A DNA stretch of 64,000 bases from CAZNSX01 sp964575845 (lineage in GTDB: Bacteria > UBA8248 > CAZNSX01), in NCBI GenBank assembly GCA_964575845.1, contig CAZNSX010000002.1, positions 434,001-498,000 on the forward strand, read 5' to 3'. Positions 1 to 8,192 of this stretch are shown here, piece after piece. The translations under genes were made by a program, and so were the position numbers. The notes under the pieces are model-generated. The model saw only the letters and a list, made by a program, of their open reading frames with translations. It searched no databases and was not told the origin of the DNA. The first letter of the stretch is position 1. Each line of letters opens with the position of its first letter.

Positions 1-210
1 GAGCTCAGAAAGCTCCAGATGGCAATGCGCGTTGATCAATCCGGGCATGAGGACCGCCCGCCCCAAGTCAGCCACCTCCTCTTGAGGATACCGCGCACTC
101 AGCGAGGCCATCGGGGCGACCTCTTCCACCCGGCCCCGCAAAACCCTGAGGGCACCATCCCTTATGGGATGCTCAGCGCCGGGCAGGAGGAAAGCAGCTC
201 TGAAAATCAT
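1..210 (-). CDS. Amidohydrolase, probable aminodeoxyfutalosine deaminase (N-terminal part)
   Basis: Seventy codons are visible; the gene runs off the left edge. The reading ends in the metal-binding NAHCHLE motif (HxH at H62/H64) preceded by MPGLIN, the N-terminal signature of the Atz/Trz/cytosine-deaminase amidohydrolases. The ATG at 210 follows a GGGAG ribosome site and lies 29 bases after the mqnC stop on the same strand. In organisms that make menaquinone by the futalosine route without direct futalosine hydrolysis, an amidohydrolase of this type deaminates 6-amino-6-deoxyfutalosine. That assignment rests on operon position (inference); the family call is secure. The 3' end is not in the window. 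Confidence 0.82.
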   Translation of the reverse strand, partial: MIFRAAFLLPGAEHPIRDGALRVLRGRVEEVAPMASLSARYPQEEVADLGRAVLMPGLINAHCHLELSEL

Positions 211-239
211 TTCCGCTCCCGGAAAAGGGGGTTCGCGTA

Positions 240-1349
240 CTAGAGTAGATTGTAAAAGCAGTCCCTGCGCCTGGCCCTGAAGCCGGCTCCTCTGGCGAGT
301 CGCAGGAGTTCCTCCTCCCCCATGCGGAAGGAGATTCCCGCCGCTCGCACCACATTCTCCTCTATCATGGTGCTTCCGAGGTCATTGGCGCCAAAGCGAA
401 GGGCGAGCTCCGCCACTTTTGCGCCCTGAGTCACCCACGAGGCCTGAATGTTATCGATGTTATCGAGAAAGAGACGGGAGATGGCGAGGGTCTTGAGATA
501 TTCCACACTTCCCAGAGGGGGCCTGGGGAGACGTGTGAAAGCCGGCTGAAAGGTCCAGGGAATGAAGGCGGTGAAGCCTCCCGTCTCATCCTGGAGGGTC
601 CTCACCTTCTCCAGATGTTCCGCCCGGTCGGCATGCGTATCCCCGTGGCCGAACATCATGGTGGCCGTGGTTCTGAGGCCCTCGCCATGGGCCTCCCGCA
701 TGACCTCTAACCACTCGCCGGCCGTGCACTTGCGGGGGCTCACTTTTTTCCTCAGACGCTCGGAGAGCACCTCGGCTCCACCGCCGGGGATGGTATCAAG
801 GCCCGCCTCCTTGAGAGTCCTTATAACCTCCCTGAAGCTCATGCCCTCCTTTCGCGCCAGGTGCACTATCTCGGGAGGGGAGAGGCCGTGGAGGTGGAGG
901 CCCGGAAACTCCCGCTTTAGCCATCTGAAGAGGTCGGTGAAATAGGGAAGGCCCAGCTCCGGATGCAGGCCTCCCTGAAGGAGGATCTGGTTTCCGCCCA
1001 GGGCTCTCATCTCCCGCACCTTTTCAGCGAGGACCTCCCGCGAGAGGAGATACGCCTCGGGGTCATCGGGCTCCCGCCAGAAGGCGCAGAAAAGACACCG
1101 GCTCACGCAGCTATTGGAATAGTTGATGTTGCGGTCCACAACGTAGGTTACGATGCCTTCAGGGTGACGGCGGGCTCGAATGAGGTCGGCCGCAGCGCCG
1201 AGGGGGAGAATGTCCCGCGAGGTGAAAAGAGCCTCTCCCTCTTGGCGCGAGAGCCTTTCGCCAGAGATGGCCTTATCCAGGATGGCATCAAGCTTCAATG
1301 CAACGCCCCCAAGGCCATGATTCCAAGGTTCTCTTAAAGGCTCCGACAT
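240..1349 (-). CDS. mqnC: Cyclic dehypoxanthinylfutalosine synthase (radical SAM)
   Basis: Radical SAM enzyme that cyclises dehypoxanthinylfutalosine in the futalosine route to menaquinone. The cluster motif CxxxCxxC is at C81, C85 and C88 (SNSCVSRCLFCAF), followed by QGGLHPEL and, near the C-terminus, GANDLGSTMIEENVV, which resembles the MqnC signature and separates it from MqnE. Length 369 aa is normal. The ATG has a purine-rich AAGGAGA site about 11 bases upstream. It follows mqnA by 72 bases and precedes the amidohydrolase, all on the minus strand. Residues 1-16 are not conserved-looking and the true start could be slightly internal. Confidence 0.93.
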   Translation of the reverse strand: MSEPLREPWNHGLGGVALKLDAILDKAISGERLSRQEGEALFTSRDILPLGAAADLIRARRHPEGIVTYVVDRNINYSNSCVSRCLFCAFWREPDDPEAYLLSREVLAEKVREMRALGGNQILLQGGLHPELGLPYFTDLFRWLKREFPGLHLHGLSPPEIVHLARKEGMSFREVIRTLKEAGLDTIPGGGAEVLSERLRKKVSPRKCTAGEWLEVMREAHGEGLRTTATMMFGHGDTHADRAEHLEKVRTLQDETGGFTAFIPWTFQPAFTRLPRPPLGSVEYLKTLAISRLFLDNIDNIQASWVTQGAKVAELALRFGANDLGSTMIEENVVRAAGISFRMGEEELLRLARGAGFRARRRDCFYNLL

Positions 1350-1421
1350 CGGAAAAAATCTTCTCCTTGCAGCAAAGACCCTCTCAAGCCCTACTCCAGC
1401 TCTTGAGGAAATAGCCTGTTC

Positions 1422-2210
1422 CTAGCTTTCAGCGAAAAGGATGGGGAGCCCGGGCCTTGCCATCCCGTCCTCGCAGAGGAAGCGATAGTAAAGCTCAAGG
1501 CCTTCAACCTCCTCCCGGCCCAGGCCGTAGCGGATGTTATTCCTAAGATAATCCAGGCAGAGCTCATAGGGAAGCTTGAGCTCGGGGGCACTCTCCCGGC
1601 ATATGTCCTCTAGCTGCTTGAGCCCCTCTTCCTTGGCCCGATGCAGCACCCCGGAAATGCCCCCTACCCCTTCCCTCAAAAGCCAGAAGGCATAGATAAA
1701 GGGGAGGCCCGTAAAATCCGTCCATTCCTCCCCCAGGTCCAGAATCTCTAGCCCCGGAGGGGCGTGGCTCAGGGCGATGTCGCCTATGAGAAGGTAGCCA
1801 TCGGCATCGGCCTCATCGGCTATTCGGTCGGGCCCTGCGGAGAAGCACACCGGCTCGGCGCCATATTTTCTCTTGAGAAGGCATCTCGCCATAGAAGTTG
1901 AGGCCAGGGAGCTTGAATCAAGAGCGAGCCTCTTTAATCTCCCGGGCTTCTTCCTCAGGTAGAGCTTAACGCTCCCCACAGGTCCTCGGGAGCTGATGGA
2001 GATATCAGGCACAATTCGGTAGCCAGGGGCCTGGAAGCACTCAAATGAAGAGACAAGAGCTCCCTCAAGGTATCCCTTCCTGAGGCCCTGGGCCAGGCGG
2101 CTGGGAACGTCAAAGCTGAGCTCAACAGGGCTGCTCTGCCCCCGCAGCGGCCAATGCAAAGGCCTTGCGTTCAGGTAGGGGACAGAACCTAGCCGCGCTC
2201 TATCCACCAC
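1422..2210 (-). CDS. mqnA: Chorismate dehydratase
   Basis: 262 aa periplasmic-binding-protein-like fold enzyme (MqnA/MqnD family) that converts chorismate to 3-enolpyruvylbenzoate, the entry step of the futalosine menaquinone pathway. The N-terminus reads LGSVPYLNARPLHWPL, the typical MqnA start; the GDIALSH segment and the acidic mid-region also fit. It begins with GTG inside the 3' end of mqnE (22-base overlap), so translation is probably coupled. Position between mqnE and mqnC supports MqnA rather than MqnD. Confidence 0.92.
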   Translation of the reverse strand: MVDRARLGSVPYLNARPLHWPLRGQSSPVELSFDVPSRLAQGLRKGYLEGALVSSFECFQAPGYRIVPDISISSRGPVGSVKLYLRKKPGRLKRLALDSSSLASTSMARCLLKRKYGAEPVCFSAGPDRIADEADADGYLLIGDIALSHAPPGLEILDLGEEWTDFTGLPFIYAFWLLREGVGGISGVLHRAKEEGLKQLEDICRESAPELKLPYELCLDYLRNNIRYGLGREEVEGLELYYRFLCEDGMARPGLPILFAES

Positions 2211-3313
2211 CTCTCCCCCCGCCGATGGACGCGGCGATAGAGGGTATCCCTTTCCACGGGCTCCCGGCCCGCCTCCTCGATAAGGGAGATGATTTCCTCT
2301 ACCGTCAGAGAGCCGGGAGTCATGGCACCGGCCATATGGGTTATCCGCTCCTCCACTACCGTCCCGTCTATATCATCCACGCCGAAGCTCAAAGAAACCT
2401 GGGCCAGCTTCACCCCCAGCATTATCCAGAAGGCCTTGATATGGGGGAAATTATCCAGCATGAGGCGGCCGATGGCGAGAGTCTTAAGATCCTCGATGCC
2501 CCCCGTGGGCGGAAGCTCTGAGAGGCCGGTATTGGCCGGATGGAAGGCCAGGGGAATGAAGGACATGAATCCCCCTGTCTCATCCTGAAGTGCCCGGAGC
2601 CTTAGCATGTGTTCCACCCGCTCCTCATGGCTCTCAAGATGCCCGTAAAGCATGGTAGCGTTGCTCCTTAAGCCCTGCATGTGGGCCTCTCGCATGACAC
2701 CCAGCCATCCCTCGGCAGACAGCTTCTCAGGGCATACAGCCTCTCTCACCCTCTGTGAGAAGACCTCTGCCCCGCCCCCGGGAAGACTATCCATTCCCGC
2801 TTCCTTGAGGCGCCTCACGGCTTCCCCGACCTTGAGCCCCTCGACCTCCGCCAGATGGGCCACTTCCACAGCCGTGAGTGCCTGGAGGTGAACCTCAGGG
2901 AAGAGGGCCTTGAGGCCAGAGAGCATCTCCAGGTAGTAGTCCAGGCGGAGTTCCGGGTGAAGGCCGCCGACTATGTGGAATTCGGTCTTTCCGTTCCCCT
3001 CGGCCCGCGCGCTGGCCAGAACCTCCTCCACTGTCATGGTGTAGGCCCCCTTCTCCCCGGGCCTGCGGCTGAAGGCACAGAAACGACACTGATTCTTGCA
3101 TACGTTGGAATAGTTAATGTGCTGGTTTACGACATAATACGCACGGTTCCCGTTTAGGCGCTCCCTTACAAGATTAGCCATGTGGCCAAGGCCCACGATA
3201 TTTTCTGAACGGTAGAGCGCGAGGCCGTCTTGCAGGGTGAGCCGCTCTCCGGCCCGCACCTTCCTACACATGGGAGCAAGCTCCGATTTGAGAAGGAGAG
3301 CTTCCAGGGACAT
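2189..3313 (-). CDS. mqnE: Aminodeoxyfutalosine synthase (radical SAM)
   Basis: Radical SAM enzyme that joins 3-enolpyruvylbenzoate and SAM to give 6-amino-6-deoxyfutalosine. CxxxCxxC is at C72, C76 and C79 (NVCKNQCRFCAF). Downstream are IVGGLHPEL and the MqnE-type GVDDIDGTVVEERI with HMAGA close to the C-terminus; MqnC has a different signature at this place. 374 aa, normal length. It is the first gene of the mqn operon and has its own candidate promoter about 70 bases upstream, with a hairpin and T-tract inside the short leader. Confidence 0.93.
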   Translation of the reverse strand: MSLEALLLKSELAPMCRKVRAGERLTLQDGLALYRSENIVGLGHMANLVRERLNGNRAYYVVNQHINYSNVCKNQCRFCAFSRRPGEKGAYTMTVEEVLASARAEGNGKTEFHIVGGLHPELRLDYYLEMLSGLKALFPEVHLQALTAVEVAHLAEVEGLKVGEAVRRLKEAGMDSLPGGGAEVFSQRVREAVCPEKLSAEGWLGVMREAHMQGLRSNATMLYGHLESHEERVEHMLRLRALQDETGGFMSFIPLAFHPANTGLSELPPTGGIEDLKTLAIGRLMLDNFPHIKAFWIMLGVKLAQVSLSFGVDDIDGTVVEERITHMAGAMTPGSLTVEEIISLIEEAGREPVERDTLYRRVHRRGERWWIERG

Positions 3314-3330
3314 CTTTACTCCCTCGCCCG

Positions 3331-3358
3331 AAAAAAGATTTTGGGGCCATAAGGCCCC
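3331..3358 (-). terminator. Hairpin followed by T-tract in the mqnE leader
   Basis: On the minus strand a perfect 6-bp stem GGGGCC/GGCCCC with a 4-base loop (3343-3358) is followed after six bases by six Ts (3336-3331). It lies between the candidate mqnE promoter and the mqnE ATG, and also downstream of the SDR stop. It could terminate SDR read-through or attenuate mqn transcription. The gap before the T-run makes it weaker than a canonical terminator. Confidence 0.4.
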
Positions 3359-3378
3359 CCCTGCTCAGAATCAACCTA

Positions 3379-3408
3379 ATAATAACAGAAGGCCAAGGTG
3401 CCCTTCAA
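3379..3408 (-). promoter_or_regulatory. Candidate sigma-70 promoter for the mqn operon
   Basis: Minus-strand TTGAAG (3408-3403), 18-base spacer, TATTAT (3384-3379). The -10 matches consensus at five of six positions. A start near 3372 would give a leader of about 60 bases ahead of mqnE. Confidence 0.45.
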
Positions 3409-3455
3409 GGTTCATATGGCGGTGACAGGGGCTTGTGCGGGGATTCTTTTACCCA

Positions 3456-4217
3456 TCAGCCGGCCATGAAATAGCCCCCATTCACGTCAATCACCACCCC
3501 TGTGACAAAGGCCGCATCGTCTGAGCCAAGGAAAGCGATCACCCCGGCCATATCCTCTGGTCTCGCCATGCGGCCGAGGGGTGTCTTGGCTATGAGGTCT
3601 CTCTTTCGCTCCTCGCTCATCTGACGGAGGATGCGCTCGGTTGCTGTTGTGCCCGGGGCCACTGCGTTCACGTTAACTCCCAAAGGGGCGAACTCCCGGG
3701 CCAGGTGGCGCGTGAGGCCGATGACGGCCGTCTTTGAGGCCGTGTAGTGCGGCCCCTGAAGCACGCTGACCGAGCGGCCGGCGATGGAAGAGACGTTTAC
3801 GATCTTGCCGGACTTTCGCTCGGCTATGAATTTCAGGACGGCCTGGCTGCAGAAGAAGGCCCCCTTGACGTTGAATGCGAACATCTCGTCCCAATCTCTT
3901 TCAGTGATATCCATGGTCGGGACGGGCTGCCCCCCTCCCACGTTATTGACCAGGACATCCACTTGGCCGAAGCGCCGAGCTGCCCCGGCCACAGCCCTGT
4001 CCACCTCCCCCTTTTGCCGCACGTCGCACTGAAAAAACTCCCATTCGGCCCCTTCCCCGGCTATGATCTCTCCCGTTCCCCTGGCCGCCTCCTCGCTGAG
4101 GTCGAAAATGGCGATGCGGGCCCCTTCACTGGCGAGCCTCCGGCAGGTTGCCCGGCCGATACCCATCCCCCCTCCTGTAACTATGGCCACCTTCCCTCCA
4201 AAACGCCTCAATTCCAT
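3456..4217 (-). CDS. Short-chain dehydrogenase/reductase, FabG-like
   Basis: 253 aa classical SDR. It has the TGGGMGIG cofactor motif near residue 15, NNVGG, a catalytic Ser in NVSSIAGR, the YTASK catalytic pair and a VIDVNGGYFMAG C-terminus. Likely an NAD(P)H-dependent 3-oxoacyl or alcohol oxidoreductase; substrate unknown. I chose the ATG at 4217 because GGAGGG lies seven bases upstream; a longer reading from 4250 would add eleven unconserved residues. It stands alone between the mqn operon and the divergent radical SAM gene. Confidence 0.88.
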   Translation of the reverse strand: MELRRFGGKVAIVTGGGMGIGRATCRRLASEGARIAIFDLSEEAARGTGEIIAGEGAEWEFFQCDVRQKGEVDRAVAGAARRFGQVDVLVNNVGGGQPVPTMDITERDWDEMFAFNVKGAFFCSQAVLKFIAERKSGKIVNVSSIAGRSVSVLQGPHYTASKTAVIGLTRHLAREFAPLGVNVNAVAPGTTATERILRQMSEERKRDLIAKTPLGRMARPEDMAGVIAFLGSDDAAFVTGVVIDVNGGYFMAG

Positions 4218-4489
4218 GGACCTACCCTCCATTTCATTTTCTTGTAGCAAGGCTCCTCAAGCTGCGAGCTGCGCCCCGTGTTAGGGGCAACGCAGGCTAC
4301 CGGGTCTAGAGTTCATCACCAGAGGAAGAAAGTCGAATGGAGAACTCCTAAAAATAATTCATCCCTTTGCGATAGGCAAGAGTTCCAGCGCAGGAGGAGA
4401 TGTCCTCAGGCGGATGAAAACTCTTGACATCCCTCACTCCCCCTTGTCAATATAAGTAGGTCTTTTTGGCTCTTCAATGTGATGAGGTT

Positions 4490-5506
4490 ATGAAGACAGC
4501 TTTACAGCTGGGGGGATGGAACTTGAGCGGAATCAGGACCGGAAGGGTTCGGCCCTTTGTGCGAAATGTTCCTCGGGAGGCCTTCACCCTGAAGAATCCT
4601 GAGGTGCGCATCGAGACGACTAACATCTGCAACTCCCAATGTATCATGTGCCCCCGGGAGAAGCTCACAAGGCCCCAGGGGGTGATGGACTTCGGGCTCT
4701 TCACGAGCATAGTGGATGAGGCCTTGGGGTACGGGGTCAAGAGCATTTTTCTGGGGGGGTACGGGGAGCCTCTCGCAGACCCGCTCATTGTCGAGCGCGT
4801 TGGGTATTTGAAGAGCAAGGGGCTTCGCTGCAATTTCATAAGCAACGGGTCTCTGCTCAGGGAAGAAGTCTCAAGAGATCTCATCGAGGCGGGCCTCGAT
4901 GAGATGCGCTTCAGCATATATGGGACCACGAAGGAGGTGTTCGAGAAGGTCCACACTCGTCTTTCCTTCGAGAAGGTTGTGGGAAACGTCCATCGGCTGC
5001 TGGAGCTCAAGGGGGAGCTCCACCGGCGGAACCCCCTGGTGCTCGTCTTCTTCCTGGTGCTTGAGGAGAATGCCCATCAGGTTGAGGACTTCATCCAAGA
5101 GTGGGAGCCCAAGGCGGACTTCATCGAGGTTTGGAAACCCCATAACTGGAGCGATGGTCGCAACTATCGAGAAAAACCGGAGAATAAGCAGAGCTGCGGG
5201 CGCCCCTTCATGGGTCCCGTTCAGGTTCAGTGGGATGGCACCGTCATCCCCTGCTGCTGGGATTATAACGGGCGGGAGATATTGGGTGATTTGAAATACC
5301 AGACCATCCCAGAGGTGCTGCGCTCGGCCCGCTACCAGGAACTCAGGGAAGCCCATGCCGCGGGCCAGTTCCATAGGTTTCCCTTCTGCGACGGGTGTGA
5401 CCAGCTTCAGAAAAGGGGGGATGTCCTCCTCTACTCAAATCGCGGCCCCGGAGACCCGAGCAGGAAGGTGGGCCGCTCAAACTCGAATCTCTTCATGATT
5501 AAATAG
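4490..5506 (+). CDS. Radical SAM protein with SPASM domain
   Basis: About 338 aa. The radical SAM motif is CNSQCIMC (Cys at roughly 47, 51 and 54), then GGYGEPL (the GGE-like SAM contact). A C-terminal auxiliary-cluster (SPASM) region shows CGRPF, PCCWD and CDGCDQL. Such proteins modify peptides, sugars or cofactors; this substrate is unknown. It heads a plus-strand run with two glycan-transferase-like genes, so a role in surface glycan modification is plausible (inference). The start is uncertain: ATG at 4490 has only GAGG two bases away, and an in-frame TTG at 4466 is possible. A TTGACA at 4424 has no well-spaced -10 (TATAAG is 21 bases away). Confidence 0.85.
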   Translation: MKTALQLGGWNLSGIRTGRVRPFVRNVPREAFTLKNPEVRIETTNICNSQCIMCPREKLTRPQGVMDFGLFTSIVDEALGYGVKSIFLGGYGEPLADPLIVERVGYLKSKGLRCNFISNGSLLREEVSRDLIEAGLDEMRFSIYGTTKEVFEKVHTRLSFEKVVGNVHRLLELKGELHRRNPLVLVFFLVLEENAHQVEDFIQEWEPKADFIEVWKPHNWSDGRNYREKPENKQSCGRPFMGPVQVQWDGTVIPCCWDYNGREILGDLKYQTIPEVLRSARYQELREAHAAGQFHRFPFCDGCDQLQKRGDVLLYSNRGPGDPSRKVGRSNSNLFMIK

Positions 5507-5514
5507 GCTCCTCT

Positions 5515-5533
5515 CCCCTTGCCCCCCGAGGGG
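5515..5533 (+). terminator. Weak hairpin between the radical SAM gene and the glycan-transferase gene
   Basis: CCCCTTG (5515-5521) pairs with CGAGGGG (5527-5533) around a five-base loop, with one G-U pair, followed by an AT-rich run with five Ts. It ends 13 bases before the next ATG and covers the only purine-rich stretch there, so it could attenuate transcription or limit ribosome access. Confidence 0.3.
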
Positions 5534-5546
5534 ATAATTTTTCCCG

Positions 5547-6641
5547 ATGCACCTGCTCATCCTGAACTACAAGCGGTCAAACCTCCTCTCCCTTCTGGCC
5601 CCGGTGGCAAGGTGCGCCAGAGCACGAGGCCACGGGGTTCTCCTTCTCAACGCTGACCCTATGGCCGATGGGAGGGAGCTGGAGGAGCTGGCAGCCCTGG
5701 GCATAAGAGTGAGGGATGGGGAGGCCCTGGCCTCAGAGGGCCCTGAGAGGATGGAGCAGAACCTGCATGGGCTTTTGCCGGGGGAACCCCCGGATGCTCT
5801 GGTTATACCGGCGGAGAGCGACCATCCGGACCATTGCCTGGGCCGGACGGCCGTGAGGGTCTTCAAAAGTAAGGGGCTTCCTTCCATCATCCTCCAGCAT
5901 GGTCTCCTCTTCGAACCCGAGCTCTACCTCCCTTTTGAGGCAGACCTCATGGCCGTGTGGAGCTCCTGGTACAAGGAGCGTTTCATAGCGTTGGGGGCGG
6001 AGGAAGGGCGGCTCAAGATAACGGGCTCTCCCAAGTTTGATGCACTTGTAGGGGGCTCCTGTAAGGCTGACAAAAACACCATAACTCTTGCCACTAACAC
6101 GCATTGGGCCCGTTATACAGAGGAGCAGAACAGAGCCCTCTTCCGCTGGCTTTACTCCGCCCTGGATGAGCTGGGTGAGCACCTCACGATAAAGCTCCAC
6201 CCCGAAGAGGTGAGACAGGGTAAGAACTACTACCTCGAGGGCCTCGGTGATTTCAGCTTCCCCCGAGAGATTATGAGCGGTCCTGTCCACTGGCCCGAGC
6301 TTCTCCAAAGGAGCAAGCTCCTTCTTCACACTTGCTCCACAGTCGCGCTTGAGGCCGTCATGGCGGGGATCCCTGTCATAACCATAAATTTCACGGATAA
6401 GCCCAGCTTCTTTGATGAGGGAGATGGCACCCTCACCGTCAGGAAAGGGGAAGAGCTGCTGCCCGCCCTGAGGCAGACGCTGATGAATCCCGAAGAGGCG
6501 CTCCGGAGGCAGGCCCCTCTGGCGTCCAAGCACAACTACCTCAACGACGGCAGGGCCTCGGAGCTGGTAGTGGATCTGTTGCAGGAGCTTGACAGAGCCC
6601 GGAAGGGTTCATGCGTTGCCCGCCCGGGCTCTCAGGAGTAA
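5547..6641 (+). CDS. GT-B-fold glycan/CDP-glycerol transferase-like protein
   Basis: 364 aa. The N-terminal half is Rossmann-like (LLILNYKRSN, IILQHGLLFEP). The C-terminal half has the donor-site layout of UDP-GlcNAc epimerase and CDP-glycerol glycerophosphotransferase relatives: ITGSPKFD, IKLHPEE, then LLHTCSTVALEAVMAGIPVI. That Ser/Thr/Glu motif binds the nucleotide-phosphate donor in such enzymes. Likely a cytoplasmic enzyme of capsule, LPS or teichoic-like polymer synthesis; substrate unknown. No good ribosome site precedes the ATG. The following WaaA-like gene begins at its stop codon. Confidence 0.8.
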   Translation: MHLLILNYKRSNLLSLLAPVARCARARGHGVLLLNADPMADGRELEELAALGIRVRDGEALASEGPERMEQNLHGLLPGEPPDALVIPAESDHPDHCLGRTAVRVFKSKGLPSIILQHGLLFEPELYLPFEADLMAVWSSWYKERFIALGAEEGRLKITGSPKFDALVGGSCKADKNTITLATNTHWARYTEEQNRALFRWLYSALDELGEHLTIKLHPEEVRQGKNYYLEGLGDFSFPREIMSGPVHWPELLQRSKLLLHTCSTVALEAVMAGIPVITINFTDKPSFFDEGDGTLTVRKGEELLPALRQTLMNPEEALRRQAPLASKHNYLNDGRASELVVDLLQELDRARKGSCVARPGSQE

Positions 6642-6646
6642 GCAAA

Positions 6647-7966
6647 GTGGCTTTTGCCCTCGGCTTTAGGCGCCACGCCGCCTATGTTCTTAAGGCTTAC
6701 ACCTACCTTCCCATCACCTACACGAAGAGGGTTCTCCTGGGAAAGGACCCTTACTGGCGGCAATACTTCTGGTCTAAATGGGGCTTCCTGGCCCGGGAGC
6801 TGAAGGAATTAGTGAGGGGTAGGCCCACCTTCTGGCTCGATGCCGTGGGCGGGGGAGAGGTCACCCAGGTCGTTACCTTTTGCCGAAAACTGAGGGAGCG
6901 CTTCCCCGGGCACAAGATAGTCCTCTCCTCCAATAACAAATACTCTCTGGACTTTGCCGCCACCATACCTGAGCTTGATTTTGTCTTCGACACCCCCTGG
7001 GATCTCAAGGGCCCTGCCCGGCGGGCAGTTCTGGCTCTGAATCCCCGCGCCCTCATTTGCATCGATAACGCCCCCTATCCGGTTCTTCTGAGGGAAGCCC
7101 GGCGCCGGGGCGTTAGAACCATCCTTGTGAGCGGCATCATGAGCAGCGGCTTCTGGAACTACTCCACCTACCGAAGGGCTCTCCCGATGAAATTCTTCCG
7201 CCACCTGGACGCCATCGGAGTCAAGGATGAAGAGGATAGGGAGGGCTATGTCATGACCGGAGCCGAGCCCGAGAAGATCAGAGTCGTGGGGAACATGAAA
7301 TATGATATAGATTTCATCAAGATAGATGAGAAGGCCTGCCTGGACTTGCGGGTGAGCCTGGGCTGGGGCGGGGAGGACCATGTGCTCGTGGCGGGATGCA
7401 TCCGAGCGGGCGAAGATCGCATCATGCTTGAAGCTTATGCCCTCCTCAAGGAGCGGTTCCCATGCTTGCGCCTCATCATGGCCCCGAGCTATGACAGCAA
7501 TCCCACTGACTCCGAAGCAACCGCCAGGGAGATGGGAGTCAGTTTCGCCTATAAGAGCAAGATCGGCCCTGGTGGAGATGGAGGCGGGGACATCGTCTGG
7601 GTGGACACCTTCGGCGAGCTGAGCCGCCTTTACGGCGTAGGAGACGTCAACTTCATCGGAGCCAGTATCATTCCCTTTCACCTGGGCCACGGGCACAACA
7701 TCATAGAGCCCCTCATCCACGGAAGGCCAATCTTCTTCGGCCGCCACATGCGCCGTTGGGAGAAGATAACCGGGGCCCTCAAGAATATCTGGCCTGGCTT
7801 CGAGGTGGTGAGCGCTGAGGAGCTGGCGCGGGGGATTGAGTTTATCCTTGGGCGCCATGACCTGTTGGAGAAGGTCAGACGCTACTCGGAGAGCGTCACT
7901 GCGGGCTACCGCGATTCTGTTGAAAGAAACGTGGCATTCGTGTGTGAGGCCCTCTCCAAAGCCTGA
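6647..7966 (+). CDS. Kdo transferase (WaaA/KdtA)-like glycosyltransferase
   Basis: About 439 aa GT-B enzyme. The C-terminal half carries the WaaA pattern VDTFGELSRLYGVGDV, FIGASIIP, GHGHNIIEPLIHGRPIFFG, which in KdtA binds CMP-Kdo. The N-terminal half is divergent from typical WaaA, and the acceptor-side residues cannot be confirmed by eye. Probable role: transfer of Kdo or a related ulosonic acid to lipid A or another envelope glycan at the inner membrane. GTG at 6647 is preceded by AGGAG at eight bases; an upstream ATG at 6611, overlapping the previous gene by 31 bases, is the alternative. Confidence 0.8.
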   Translation: MAFALGFRRHAAYVLKAYTYLPITYTKRVLLGKDPYWRQYFWSKWGFLARELKELVRGRPTFWLDAVGGGEVTQVVTFCRKLRERFPGHKIVLSSNNKYSLDFAATIPELDFVFDTPWDLKGPARRAVLALNPRALICIDNAPYPVLLREARRRGVRTILVSGIMSSGFWNYSTYRRALPMKFFRHLDAIGVKDEEDREGYVMTGAEPEKIRVVGNMKYDIDFIKIDEKACLDLRVSLGWGGEDHVLVAGCIRAGEDRIMLEAYALLKERFPCLRLIMAPSYDSNPTDSEATAREMGVSFAYKSKIGPGGDGGGDIVWVDTFGELSRLYGVGDVNFIGASIIPFHLGHGHNIIEPLIHGRPIFFGRHMRRWEKITGALKNIWPGFEVVSAEELARGIEFILGRHDLLEKVRRYSESVTAGYRDSVERNVAFVCEALSKA

Positions 7967-8084
7967 AGCCCTTGCCTCCCGGGAGCTCGCCGTCGGACGC
8001 TGAACAGGGTTTGGCTTTTTTCTCATTTCGGGGAAATGGCGAAACATAGCTTCACGCATTACTTCAATGTCGAAATTCTTATTG

Positions 8085-8093
8085 TGCTAAAAT
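8085..8093 (+). promoter_or_regulatory. Candidate extended -10 promoter for the second radical SAM gene
   Basis: TGCTAAAAT (extended -10) in an AT-richer patch 100 bases before the ATG. No convincing -35 is present. The 226-base gap 7967-8192 shows no other clear signal. Confidence 0.33.
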
Positions 8094-8192
8094 AAGGGGT
8101 TGGGGTTCTCCGGGCTTCAGAGGATAAACCTTTCCAGTGGGTTTTAGCCCATGCCTTGTGGAGGAGGAGTTATTTGAGGGGGAGGTCGAGCT

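Noticed and set aside
4424..4456. TTGACA...TATAAG promoter for the SPASM gene
   Set aside because: Both hexamers are good, but the spacing is 21 bases, outside the usual 16-18; no better-spaced -10 was found.
6809..8059. 416-codon minus-strand frame opposite the WaaA-like gene
   Set aside because: No family motif and no ribosome site; mirrors the third-position GC bias of the real gene.
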